Shown here piece after piece: positions 18,366-26,766 of a DNA stretch of 50,063 nucleotides. The DNA is from Agrobacterium arsenijevicii (GTDB lineage: Bacteria > Pseudomonadota > Alphaproteobacteria > Rhizobiales > Rhizobiaceae). Position 1 is the stretch's first letter. Every line of letters begins with the position of its first letter. The stretch covers positions 1-50,063 of the forward strand of contig JWIT01000027.1 in assembly GCA_000949895.1 (NCBI GenBank), in the 5' to 3' direction. The notes under the pieces were generated by a model. That model worked only from the letters and a program-made list of their open reading frames with translations. It had not been told where the DNA came from and made no database searches. The position numbers and the translations under genes were made by a program.

Positions 18366-19957
18366 CTCTCATGAGCGATTTAGGTTTTCCGGGCGCATTT
18401 AAACTACCCCGTTTTCGCGAGGTCAGTCAATTGATGCAGCCTGTGCACGGTGCTGGAGATGGCGATCCGAACCGATGGTTATCATACTCTCATCCGCGGA
18501 TTTTCACCGCCTGACCATATTCGATGCGGGCTTGCCTCTCTCTAAGGACGGATATCTATCCCAACGTAAGTCGAGGGTTCCCTGTTCTTTGGCCGTCATC
18601 TCCAGCATGCTGCACAGGCAGAAAGGTGCGGTACGTCTCGGGCTATGCTGGGATCGGCACGTGCCGGGCAATATCCCAGATAAAGCCAGCAAGTTCGCGC
18701 GCAATAGCGGTCAGAACACGAGGTTGTGGTTTCCCGGTTTTTGAAAGGTCCCGGTACCGCTTGCACAATCGCGTCTGCGCTTTCCAGCCAATATCTTTAA
18801 TCTCTTGAGGCTGATGCTGACTGCGCTTCAAAAAAGGATGTCTTTCTCGAGGTGGGTGTCGATACGACAACTAGCTTCAACCATCATGGTTCGGGCCAGG
18901 GCATTACCTGTCTTTGTAATGCGCCCCCGTCTGACTGTCCTGCCGCTGGAATGCTCACTTGGCACCAGCCCCAACCAGGCCATGAGCTGGCGTGGATTGT
19001 CGAAGCGGTTGATGTCGCCGATCTCTGCGGCCAGTGTCGCAGCGATGATCGTGTTGACGCCGCGCAATGATCGCAGGGCATCGACCAGTGCATCAAAACG
19101 CCAATCCTTTACAGCATCTTTAATGGCCTGATCCAACGTGGCGATGCGCTCTTCGATCTGGCGGATGGTTCGCTTCAGTTCCTCAAAAGCCAGTTGCTGA
19201 TGTGGAAAGCGGAATTTGCGCAGCTCATTGACCCAGCGCCAATGGATTTTGGTCCAGTAAGTAGGTCGATTGTAGCGAAGGCCATGCCGCAGCAGAAAGC
19301 TCTGGAGCTGCTGTTTTGCAATCTTCAGCGCATCCAGGGACTGTTTGCGGGTTCGGATCAGATCCCGCATAGCTTCCTGTTCTTCATCCGGTGTCCAGAC
19401 CGGGGTCAATTCGCCTGCTCGCCACAGCCGCGCCAGCATTTCCGCATCGCGTCGATCGGTTTTGATCCGGTCGCCTGCACGACGAGGGATCATGGCCGGA
19501 GAGACGACAGCACAATCAAATCCAAGCTTCGTGAGCAAGCGATGCAGACCGTATCCGCATGGGCCTGCTTCATAGCAGAAGATGGGTTGGGTGTTTGCGG
19601 CAACAAGCCGCTTGGTGAGACCTAGAACACTATCTGCAGTATTTTCAATCACACCGTGAAATCGGATCTCTCGATTCCGACCGTCGTCAGCAATGGCGAC
19701 AGCTATCGTGTCAGCATGAACGTCGAGGCCTACATAAACTATTTTCTCCATGGCTTTTCCCTTCGAAACCAATATTGGCTCAGCAAGGAAAACCTAGCGG
19801 CTTTACCGCCAAAAATCGCTCATCTGGTCTAACCGAATTCGTGCATATTTCCCGTAGTTTGCGGCCTGTGCTGAATAAGAAGTTTTAGGGTGAAATGCTA
19901 TTTAAGACTCAGTTTTGGGAACGGATATCCATCTCGATCATCACTTTCCCGGCCAAA
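18366..19957. mobile_element. IS110-family insertion between inverted repeats
   Basis: It comprises the frameshifted transposase plus about 280 bases of noncoding DNA after its stop and 60-200 bases before its start. IS110 elements lack true terminal inverted repeats, so the outer 28-bp repeats are probably the ends of an older element that served as target. A hairpin GCGGCTTTACCGC lies at about 19798-19810. The exact IS110 ends cannot be fixed by eye. Confidence 0.6.
18643..19751 (-). pseudogene. IS110-family transposase, frameshifted
   Basis: Start ATG 19751 (MEKIVYVGLDVHADTIAVA), with the DEDD RuvC-like domain (YVGLDVH; YEAGPCGYGL; RIKTDRRDAEMLARL) and the C-terminal Tnp_20 domain (LRSLRGVNTIIAATLAAEIG, then GLVPSEHSSGRTVRRGRITK). 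The serine of the catalytic Tnp_20 region (SEHSSG) is present. At 18867-18868 one base is missing: VEAS then TTGTCG instead of TTGGTCG. The normal frame ends early at 18828, while the true C-terminus (SYRHPPRERHPF ... DIARHVPIPA) continues in another frame to 18643. This is a recent lesion in an otherwise complete gene. Confidence 0.88.
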
Positions 19958-19985
19958 CGTACGATTTCGCACTAATCTTGTTCTG
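19958..19985 (-). repeat. 28-bp inverted repeat, right copy
   Basis: Perfect reverse complement of 18338-18365. It ends 42 bases short of the virH2 stop. Confidence 0.85.
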
Positions 19986-20026
19986 ATCCCTTTCTACGGC
20001 TTAATGCCAAGCGACAGTGGTTACGA

Positions 20027-21202
20027 TTATATAAGCGTAACCGGTAGACTAATCGGTCCGCGGAAGCCGAAGCCGCGCCATTGCACCGCGTCCGGGTTAG
20101 TCAGCGTCATGTTCGGAAAACGTTCAAACAGCGTAGGCAACATGATCGCCCCGACGGTTTGACGCGAGATTTGCGCACCGGCACAGTGATGCGGCCCCGA
20201 GCCGAAGGACTGGTGCGCATTATTCTGGCGGAAGACATTGAAGCGCTCTCCGTCGTCAAAGACATCTTCATCACGATTGGCAGAGGCTTGGATGGTCATC
20301 ACGGTATCGCCCTTCGGGACAAGAAAACCGCGAATTTCCGTGTCCTCCAGGACGAGGCGCGAACTCGCCTGGATCGGAGCAACCCAGCGCACGCCCTCCT
20401 CGAAGACTTGCCCCCAGCACTGCTGCCTCTTAACCTCCTCGAACTGCTCCGGATTGGTCAGCAATCCATAGATGATCGTGCCAAGAGCGTCGCGAGGCTC
20501 GTTGATGCCTCCGCCGACGGCGATTTTGATGTTGGCGTAAATCTGGCTCATGGGTATGGGATCAGACGCGGTCACCATGATCGCGAAAGCCGAGGGGTTC
20601 GGTTCCGCCCGGTGCTTTTCGACCAAGTTGTCGAAGAGCCGGTTCATCTCCGCATTGGCTTCGTTTGCCCGCTCGAAAGGCTCAGGCCGCCATCCGAAGT
20701 TGCCCGCCCCTTCAATTAGCCGCTGCGACCAACGTATCATTTCTGCGTCGGATGCTTCGCTAATTCCAAGGATATGAGCCAGGATACGGGCAGCCACCGG
20801 GCCGCAGATCTCCGCGAACAGATCTACTGTGCTGCCGCGGGAAAGGCGATCAAGATACTCGTTTACAATGTCCCGATAGATCGCCGCCCAATGCTCCGCG
20901 GTCGTTTTGGGAGCAAAGGCCTTAGCCATGGCCATTCTTTCGCGGGCGTGTTCCGCGCCGTCCTTGCGCATTAGAGTATGGGCCTGGAAGGCCGGCTTCA
21001 TTGGCGTGTTGGGGTCATCCGAACTGAAGCGCCTGGGCTGATCCTTCACCATCTTCGTATCGGAGGCCTTGGTCAGAAACGTTCGCATCACTGAGGCGAC
21101 CCGCACCACCGGGGTCTGCGCGCGCATTCGGCGATAAATCGGATAGGGATCAAGTGTAAGGTCGTCGATTGTGGTTACGCGATCCACTGGTGCCAATTGC
21201 AT
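20027..21202 (-). CDS. virH2: VirH2, cytochrome P450 (CYP104 type)
   Basis: 391 residues from ATG 21202 with GGGAG upstream. The haem loop FGSGPHHCAGAQISRQ supplies the thiolate cysteine; the K-helix appears as EEGVRWVAP (usual ExxR), and the I-helix region is VGGGINEPRDALG. VirH2 is reported to O-demethylate phenolic vir inducers such as ferulate, detoxifying them and tuning induction. It is the second gene after virH1, with a 76-base gap. The short C-terminal tail after the haem loop is complete. Symbol by order and length; virH1/virH2 assignment could only be confirmed by alignment. Confidence 0.87.
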   Translation of the reverse strand: MQLAPVDRVTTIDDLTLDPYPIYRRMRAQTPVVRVASVMRTFLTKASDTKMVKDQPRRFSSDDPNTPMKPAFQAHTLMRKDGAEHARERMAMAKAFAPKTTAEHWAAIYRDIVNEYLDRLSRGSTVDLFAEICGPVAARILAHILGISEASDAEMIRWSQRLIEGAGNFGWRPEPFERANEANAEMNRLFDNLVEKHRAEPNPSAFAIMVTASDPIPMSQIYANIKIAVGGGINEPRDALGTIIYGLLTNPEQFEEVKRQQCWGQVFEEGVRWVAPIQASSRLVLEDTEIRGFLVPKGDTVMTIQASANRDEDVFDDGERFNVFRQNNAHQSFGSGPHHCAGAQISRQTVGAIMLPTLFERFPNMTLTNPDAVQWRGFGFRGPISLPVTLI

Positions 21203-21278
21203 TGGGAGTTCTCCCGGTTCATTTAATCCTGGCTGTGATACTCAACGTCATCTCCGTCAACCGAACGGAACGGTGACC

Positions 21279-22538
21279 TCACCGATCGACGCCCAGATTG
21301 ACTGTCATCCCCGTGGCGCGCCGTGCACCCCCGTGACCTATCATCCGTGGCCAGTCGCCTGTCACCCTAAGGTTCGGCGCGCGGCGCAGAAGTGTTCTAA
21401 GTCCTTCTTGCAATTCAATCCGCGCCAGAGCTTCGCCGAGGCACCGATGCACACCCGCGCCAAATCCGAGGTGCCTGCGCATTTGTTTGCGTTTTATGTC
21501 AAAAAGCTGAGGATGCTCGTAGTGTCTCTCGTCCCGCAGGCCGGACATGATGCTTAGGGCTAGGAAACTTCCCTTTGGCAATACGTACCCATCCAGATCA
21601 ATATCTTCGAGCGCCAACCGCGGGAAAGACCCAACTGATGGCTCGAGGCGAAGCCCTTCCTCCACTGCGGCCGCGACGCCGGATTGATCGTGGCATAGAG
21701 AGGACCAGACAACAGGATTTTGCAGCAAAAGAGTCGGCAGCATCACCATCGCGTTACGAGTTGCATCGCTTCCGGCGAGTATGAGAAACACCAATTGCAT
21801 GATCTCCTCGATGGGTGAAAGCGTTCCTTCTTCCCGCACCGCTTTCAAGTAGCAAGAGAGGAAGTCATCGCTTATACGTCGGCTGCGATCCGCTACCACT
21901 GCCCGGACATAATCCTGAAGCTCGACGGCAGAAGCCTCAATCTCCGGAAAATCGTCTTCTCCCCACGAAGGACTTAAGCAGCGCGAAACGTTGTAAACAA
22001 GTCGTGTGAAGAAAGGTGCATCCCCAAATGGCAAACCAAGTACACTGGCAATCGTTAGCGCAGGCAATTTCGACGCGTACATTTCAGCAAAGTCAAAATC
22101 GTCAACTCTCGGTACATCGTCCCACAAATGCTCCGTTAACTTCGTGATCTCCGGGCGTAGCGCGTCGATCATCCGGAATGCAAAGGTCTTCGCAAAGGCT
22201 GAGCGCCGTTTCACATGGACCTCGCCGTTTGAAAAGAGCATGCTGTAGCGGATTAAGTCGAAAACGGCGCCGCGGGTTACGCCTCGATTTAACATGAGTT
22301 CTGTTTCTATTTGCCTCGTACGAGGATCGGTGCCCAGCAGAAAGATATCATCCGCGCGGAGAACCAAAAAGACGCCGTCCTCCCTCCGAAGGAACGGGAG
22401 CTTAGGTCGCCATTCAGCAAAAATTTCATGGCCTTCAGAATCAAGCCTGCTTACAGGAACAGCATCAGGATCGAGCTCTTTTGGCTGCGTGGCGTTTTGA
22501 AACTGCTGGTCGGTCCCAGAAATGCTGCTCGTGATCAT
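21279..22538 (-). CDS. virH1: VirH1, cytochrome P450 (CYP103 type)
   Basis: 419 residues, the expected CYP103 length. Motifs: I-helix LAGSDATRNAMVML, K-helix EEGLRLEPS and haem loop FGAGVHRCLGEALARIELQ. It is the first gene of the virH pair; the start ATG 22538 has only a weak AAAG ribosome site. VirH1 is VirA/VirG-induced; its substrate is not well established. An open frame upstream (22541-22885) abuts it but lacks protein-like features and starts inside IS21-type repeats, so it is left out. Confidence 0.87.
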   Translation of the reverse strand: MITSSISGTDQQFQNATQPKELDPDAVPVSRLDSEGHEIFAEWRPKLPFLRREDGVFLVLRADDIFLLGTDPRTRQIETELMLNRGVTRGAVFDLIRYSMLFSNGEVHVKRRSAFAKTFAFRMIDALRPEITKLTEHLWDDVPRVDDFDFAEMYASKLPALTIASVLGLPFGDAPFFTRLVYNVSRCLSPSWGEDDFPEIEASAVELQDYVRAVVADRSRRISDDFLSCYLKAVREEGTLSPIEEIMQLVFLILAGSDATRNAMVMLPTLLLQNPVVWSSLCHDQSGVAAAVEEGLRLEPSVGSFPRLALEDIDLDGYVLPKGSFLALSIMSGLRDERHYEHPQLFDIKRKQMRRHLGFGAGVHRCLGEALARIELQEGLRTLLRRAPNLRVTGDWPRMIGHGGARRATGMTVNLGVDR

Positions 22539-22667
22539 TTTTACATACTTTCATCGAAGTCGATACCAGAATCGACGTAAACCGTATGGGAATTCAAAGC
22601 CTTAGCTTCAATAATAAGCCTTCGGTTTAACGTAGCAACAAAAGATATGTCGACAAATTTGAATCTC

Positions 22668-22679
22668 GTTTCATCTGTA
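22668..22679 (-). promoter_or_regulatory. Vir-box-like site upstream of virH1
   Basis: On the minus strand TACAGATGAAAC agrees with TNCAATTGAAAY at 10 of 12 positions and lies 130 bases before the virH1 ATG. Confidence 0.5.
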
Positions 22680-22865
22680 ATATGGTCGAAATTATATTTC
22701 CGGCTTTGGTGCTTGAGGCCCTCGTCGCACAGGCCGCAGGCTACCGTCGACCAACTTTGTCCGTCGCGGAATTGGTGGAAAGCTGTAGGGATTGCGCCTA
22801 AGTTTGCCGCAAAGGCATTGTCCATTTTAAGCACAAAAGTTAGATGTGCGAATTCCACTCTGAAC

Positions 22866-22940
22866 CCGGCCGCCATTCCAATCATTGACCGGCCACCGTT
22901 CCGATCTGAAGCCGGCCACCATTCCTATCAATAGCCGGTC
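22866..22940. repeat. 23-bp-period terminal repeats of an IS21-family element
   Basis: CCGGCC(G/A)CC(A/G)TTCC units begin at 22866, 22889 and 22912, with a partial fourth (CCGGTCAG) at 22935: exactly 23 bases apart. IS21 elements carry such repeated transposase-binding sites at their ends, and istA begins 75 bases on. Confidence 0.85.
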
Positions 22941-23014
22941 AGTTTCCGGCACTCAAGTTCCCCTGGGTCAGCAACATTGGCATGTGTCCCCTCGATATCC
23001 ACGAGGGGAATTTA

Positions 23015-23550
23015 ATGCCTGCAAAAAGAAAGCTGACCATGCGACACATACGACAAATGCTGCGGCTTGCGGGTAGCGGAACGAGTAGCCGCGAGATCGC
23101 TGTAATGCTTGGCATTGCTCGCAGCACCGTGCAGGACAACTTGAAGCGGGCTGCGATGGCAGGGCTGAGTTGGGCCCTCGCCAGCGGCCTGACAGACGAT
23201 GTTCTCGAGGCCAAGCTCTTCGTTCACCCCGGCGTCAAGCGGGGCCAGCGACTGCGCCAAGAGCCCGACTGGGGACCGCTTTCAATCGAGCTGAAGAAGC
23301 CAGGCGTGACGCTGCTGATTCTTTGGGAGGAATACCGCAGCGCCCATCCGGATGGGTATGGATATAGCCGTTTTTGCCAGCTGTTCCGCGGCTTTGAGAA
23401 GCGCCTGTCACCGACGATGCGCCAGGAACACATCGCCGGCGACAAAGTCTTCGTTGATTATTCCGGCAAGAAGGTGCCGATTGTCGATCGCAAGACCGGT
23501 GAGATCCGCGAGGCGGAACTGTTTCTCGGCGTGCTCGGCGCGTCGAGCTA
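23015..23550 (+). pseudogene. istA: IS21-family IstA transposase, 3' truncated
   Basis: Starts MPAKRKLTMRHIRQMLRLAG, with the N-terminal helix-turn-helix GTSSREIAVMLGIARSTVQ, then YGYSRFCQLFRGFEKRL and the start of the DDE core VFVDYSGKKVPI (first Asp present). Homology stops after AELFLGVLGASSY at about 23550, at roughly one third of the usual 500 residues. The frame then runs on by chance through the antisense of other genes to 23923. No istB is present. The break coincides with the 3' end of a truncated kinase gene on the other strand. Confidence 0.9.
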
Positions 23551-23643
23551 CTGTACGAGAGGAAGATCGGTGATCTTGGCGAGTTGCTTCGCAAGCGTGG
23601 ATTTTCCAGCACCTGGGCAACCGACGATCAAGACGCGTTTCAT
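23548..23643 (-). pseudogene. P-loop kinase N-terminal fragment cut by IS21
   Basis: A 31-codon frame from ATG 23643: MKRVLIVGCPGAGKSTLAKQ, then LAKITDLPLVQ and an immediate stop at the IS21 junction. The Walker A GCPGAGKST right at the N-terminus followed by LA(K/R)xLAxxTxLP is the start of small adenylate-kinase-like/topology-modulation ATPases (usually 170-200 residues). GGGGACAGGAA upstream is a good ribosome site. It lies 34 bases after the DUF4432 gene, so it was the next gene of the acc operon before the rearrangement. Confidence 0.75.
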
Positions 23644-23677
23644 TTCCTGTCCCCCGTTTGAGGCCCTACCAGCTCCT

Positions 23678-24661
23678 TTAGTTGGAACAACAGCAATCGG
23701 TCAGTTCAACTTGCAACGAGTTCTTGCAGCTTTCGCCAGGCAGAAGCAAAGGTCTGTCCTGTGCCAGGTCGGTGCGGGGTTCGACGCCGAGCGCAAACAC
23801 TCCAGACTGATAAGCTCTCCAGATAGCAAGCTTGTTCAGTTGGTCGCGAGTGAACGTCAGGCCGACGGATATGTCGAGTTCACGGTTGCTGACAACGATC
23901 GGATCCGCTTCCGGAATCTCTAGGCTATCGACCGAGTCGACGTATTCGCCGTAATCGTCACTTGGCCGAGGTGGATCCACGACCAATTTTGCCGCAAGGA
24001 GCTCAGGAAGACCCGTGATCTCGAGGTTCTGATCCAGAAACGGATAGCCGTAGTTCAGGTGATAGATTATTGCATGTCCAGACGGGCGAAACCCCCGGTT
24101 TGTCACTGTGTCGTCAATCCGCAGCACCTGACCAAAGACTGGTAAAGTGATCCTCCGTCTCAGCTCCAGGTTTTCGCCGAAGACACTTGCCTGCCTGACG
24201 ATCCCCTCACAGAAGATCTCACCGGATTCTGGGTCGACGTCATATCCGACCAATCTTGCTTTTTCGGTCGAGATTCTGCCATGCTGAGGCATGCTTTTCG
24301 TCTTCAGGTGCGGATGATTATAGTGGGCCATATCAACTTCCAGAGGACGGCTGATGTGGTCGAGCCCGCATGTCACAAGGAAGCCATCGAAGTTGCGCAT
24401 GAAAGCCCAGCCGCCTTCGGAGCCTGGATCAACCATTGGAAAACGCATCTGAATCGGCGAGTTCCAACCAATATTGGTCCCCCTAAACGAAAGGCTGGAA
24501 ATATCGAAGCCGCGATCCAACGCCACTTCGAACGCAATTCCTGTTGCATTTCGAGCGATCAACAGCCGTTGGCCACGCGCCGGACCGTCCTCGAGGGTCG
24601 CCAGCCGGATATCTGCTATGGCTCTTAGGTCGGGTGTTTTCTTGAGAAGTTCGATGTCCAT
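23678..24661 (-). CDS. DUF4432 family protein (aldose-epimerase-like fold)
   Basis: 327 residues from ATG 24661 with GAGGACGAC upstream; the frame is open to 24763, but that part overlaps the NUDIX gene. Markers: ALDRGFDISSLSFRGTNIGW, GGWAFMRNFDGFLVTCGLDH, PQHGRIST, HLNYGYPFLD and a late GVEPRTD. DUF4432 proteins resemble galactose mutarotases and usually occur in sugar operons. Here the gene ends the agrocinopine operon, so conversion of the released sugar (arabinose or sucrose part) is a reasonable inference. The tail is Cys-rich (DCCCSN). Exact substrate unknown. Confidence 0.82.
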   Translation of the reverse strand: MDIELLKKTPDLRAIADIRLATLEDGPARGQRLLIARNATGIAFEVALDRGFDISSLSFRGTNIGWNSPIQMRFPMVDPGSEGGWAFMRNFDGFLVTCGLDHISRPLEVDMAHYNHPHLKTKSMPQHGRISTEKARLVGYDVDPESGEIFCEGIVRQASVFGENLELRRRITLPVFGQVLRIDDTVTNRGFRPSGHAIIYHLNYGYPFLDQNLEITGLPELLAAKLVVDPPRPSDDYGEYVDSVDSLEIPEADPIVVSNRELDISVGLTFTRDQLNKLAIWRAYQSGVFALGVEPRTDLAQDRPLLLPGESCKNSLQVELTDCCCSN

Positions 24662-24681
24662 GTCGTCCTCAATTGTGTGGG

Positions 24682-25140
24682 TCACTGCTGTCGCAGCTTT
24701 AAAAGCAGTTGTTTGAGCTCCGGCTCGATAACCAATCCAGAAGCTTCCTCCGGAGAAAACCACCTGATCTGGCGTTGTCCTTTCTCGGGGAAATCATCCT
24801 TCAGGGTCGATACGGTCAGCAGGTGAACCTGAACCAGACAAGGGATGAATTCGTCATGTGATACCTTCTTGTCATAGCGGTAGTGACCATACGGGTTTTT
24901 GCAGACTCTTCCCCGCACGCCGGCTTCTTCCCAAGCTTCCTCCCGTGCGACTCGATGAAGCTTTTTCCTGCCCTCCGACCAGCCCTTGGGGATTACCCAG
25001 CGGCCAGTTTCGCGGCTGGTGATCAGAAGCGCTTCCATCTCGCTGTTAACAAGGCTTGTCGAGCGTACGCAAATCGCGCCGCATTGGTCCGCGTCGACCA
25101 GTGGCGATCTGTGACCGTTATTGTCAGAGGCGCGCCGCAT
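24682..25140 (-). CDS. NUDIX hydrolase
   Basis: 152 residues; the ATG overlaps the stop of the phosphatase gene (TAATG). The Nudix helix appears as PKGWSEGRKKLHRVAREEAW followed by EEAG: the REExxEEAG metal-binding part is intact, while the first Glu of the strict GX5E box is replaced, as in the diphosphoinositol-polyphosphatase-like PKGW(P/S) subgroup. It should hydrolyse a nucleoside-diphosphate-linked or polyphosphate substrate. Its position after accG suggests a supporting role in opine sugar-phosphate metabolism, but this is inference. It is not part of the seven-gene accA-G set. Confidence 0.85.
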   Translation of the reverse strand: MRRASDNNGHRSPLVDADQCGAICVRSTSLVNSEMEALLITSRETGRWVIPKGWSEGRKKLHRVAREEAWEEAGVRGRVCKNPYGHYRYDKKVSHDEFIPCLVQVHLLTVSTLKDDFPEKGQRQIRWFSPEEASGLVIEPELKQLLLKLRQQ

Positions 25141-25958
25141 TATGCGGCCAGCGCCACTTTATCGAGCAACGGCTTCACCTTCTCCAGGAAGTCGTGGCTG
25201 CCACAAGCAAACCGGAGTTTGGCCGACAAGTCGGTCCTGTCCCAGTCGATCGTATCCGCAACACCCAGATTGCTCAAAATAGGCAACGCTGCCATAACGT
25301 CCCACGTCGAGTCTCCCAATGAAACGTAGCCATCTGTCTCGCCCATGGCCACCTCGACCATCGAGAGTGTCGCAGCGCCGCAGAAACGGAAGCTGATATT
25401 GAGATCATCCGAGATATAACGGATGACTTCGAGCCTGTCCGCTGTCGAAGCCGAAGGATGGTAGCTGAACCCGGTCGATGCACGCGACATATCGAGCGGC
25501 GGAAGTGGCTTGACCGCCATGCCGTTGAGCTTCGTCTCCACCGTTTTCCCTCCAACAAACATCAGGTTTCGGACTGGAGCGAAGATAACCCCGAATGTAG
25601 GACGCTTGTTTTCATAGAGACCGATGGAAATTGCCCAGTTCTGACCGCCGCGGACGAAATTGAATGTCCCATCAATCGGATCGATCACCCAGATACGACC
25701 TGAACGCCCTTTGATTTCGCCCCCTTCTTCTCCAAATATGCCGTCTGCGGGAAACGCCTCCCGCAACTGCGCGATAAGAAATGTTTCGACCTCCTTGTCC
25801 GCCTTCGTCACAAGATCGAGATGTCCCTTGGTCTCGACCGACAGGCTCGATAGGGAGCGGAAATGAGCGAGGGCAAGGTCGCCTGCCTTGCGCGCGATCT
25901 CTTCCACAATCGAAGCTGTTTCTCCTGCGTGAGATGTCGATGTGTCCCGATCAGCCAT
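25140..25958 (-). CDS. accG: AccG, inositol-monophosphatase-family sugar phosphatase
   Basis: 272 residues from ATG 25958 (MADRDTSTSHAGETASIVEE), overlapping accF by 8 bases. The IMPase metal site is complete: GEEGG, WVIDPIDGTFNFVRG and the C-terminal STWDVMAALPIL. In agrocinopine catabolism AccF opens the sugar phosphodiester and AccG removes phosphate from the released arabinose phosphate. The frame stays open upstream to 26147, but that part runs antiparallel to no signal and inside accF, so it was not used. Its stop overlaps the NUDIX start. Confidence 0.88.
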   Translation of the reverse strand: MADRDTSTSHAGETASIVEEIARKAGDLALAHFRSLSSLSVETKGHLDLVTKADKEVETFLIAQLREAFPADGIFGEEGGEIKGRSGRIWVIDPIDGTFNFVRGGQNWAISIGLYENKRPTFGVIFAPVRNLMFVGGKTVETKLNGMAVKPLPPLDMSRASTGFSYHPSASTADRLEVIRYISDDLNISFRFCGAATLSMVEVAMGETDGYVSLGDSTWDVMAALPILSNLGVADTIDWDRTDLSAKLRFACGSHDFLEKVKPLLDKVALAA

Positions 25959-26751
25959 TTGCACGGTCCTTGAGCCTGGCGACCTGTGCGACGTCGTCTC
26001 CGAGCAACTGATCCAACTGACCTTCACGAACCCACTGAACGACCTGCGTTTCCACGTCCACGCCGTACTGCGCGAGTTTTTCATGGTACCCCGTCGGTAG
26101 GTAGCAAAAAGCGGCAAATCCCTCGTTGTGGAGTTGGCGGGCTTCACCGCTGGCGAAATGGTAGATCTCGATGTTCATGGCATCGAGATTGGCCTGACGG
26201 GCAAGGGCGGCTGGATCGATGAGGCGCGAATGCATCAGGCCAACGGTCGGTACCTCGGGAATTGCTTCCTTGACGGCCTTCAGCTGAACGTAGTCGAAGG
26301 AAGAGAACTGGAGGAGATCCGCACAGCCCAATTCATCGATGAGCGTCCTCAACTTTGGGAAGAAGACGTCGTTCGCGTCGTAGATCTTCAGTTCAAGCTG
26401 ATAGATAATGCCAAGCTCACGGGCGAGCTGAAGCGCGTCCTTAAGTAGCGGCACACGCTCTCCGACAAACTCCGAACTGAACCAACTCCCTGCGTCGAGT
26501 TTCGACAACTCCGAATAGGTCATGTCGTGAACGATGCCGTGACCGTCTGTTGTGCGGTCGACGGTCTTGTCGTGAATCAGCACAAGTTCTCCATCGCGGG
26601 TAATTCCGAGATCGGTTTCGCATGTGACGTTACGTCCGCCGAATTCAAACGCCTTCCGAAACGCCGCGAGCGTGTTTTCGGGGGCGCCGGCGCTGTGGCC
26701 GCGATGGCCGCCCAGGCGGATCGTCTCCGGTGTCATTCTGAGAGGGTTCAT
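25951..26751 (-). CDS. accF: AccF, agrocinopine phosphodiesterase (GDPD family)
   Basis: 266 residues from ATG 26751; another ATG two codons upstream is too close to its AAAGGA ribosome site. The GDPD domain starts at once: GGHRGHSAGAPENTLAAFRK (catalytic His, Glu-Asn), CETDLGITRDGELVLIHD (Glu-x-Asp and His-Asp) and YQLELKIYD (third acidic ligand). Instead of glycerophosphodiesters it is expected to split agrocinopine, a sucrose-arabinose phosphodiester. It lies 15 bases after the last permease gene. Confidence 0.9.
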   Translation of the reverse strand: MNPLRMTPETIRLGGHRGHSAGAPENTLAAFRKAFEFGGRNVTCETDLGITRDGELVLIHDKTVDRTTDGHGIVHDMTYSELSKLDAGSWFSSEFVGERVPLLKDALQLARELGIIYQLELKIYDANDVFFPKLRTLIDELGCADLLQFSSFDYVQLKAVKEAIPEVPTVGLMHSRLIDPAALARQANLDAMNIEIYHFASGEARQLHNEGFAAFCYLPTGYHEKLAQYGVDVETQVVQWVREGQLDQLLGDDVAQVARLKDRANG

Positions 26752-26766
26752 TTTCATTCCTTTCGT

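Noticed and set aside
20081..20719. 212-codon plus-strand frame opposite virH2
   Set aside because: Antisense of a P450 gene with haem motif; no ribosome site.
22541..22885. 114-codon minus-strand frame just upstream of virH1
   Set aside because: It begins inside IS21 end repeats, contains the likely virH promoter and has no family features.
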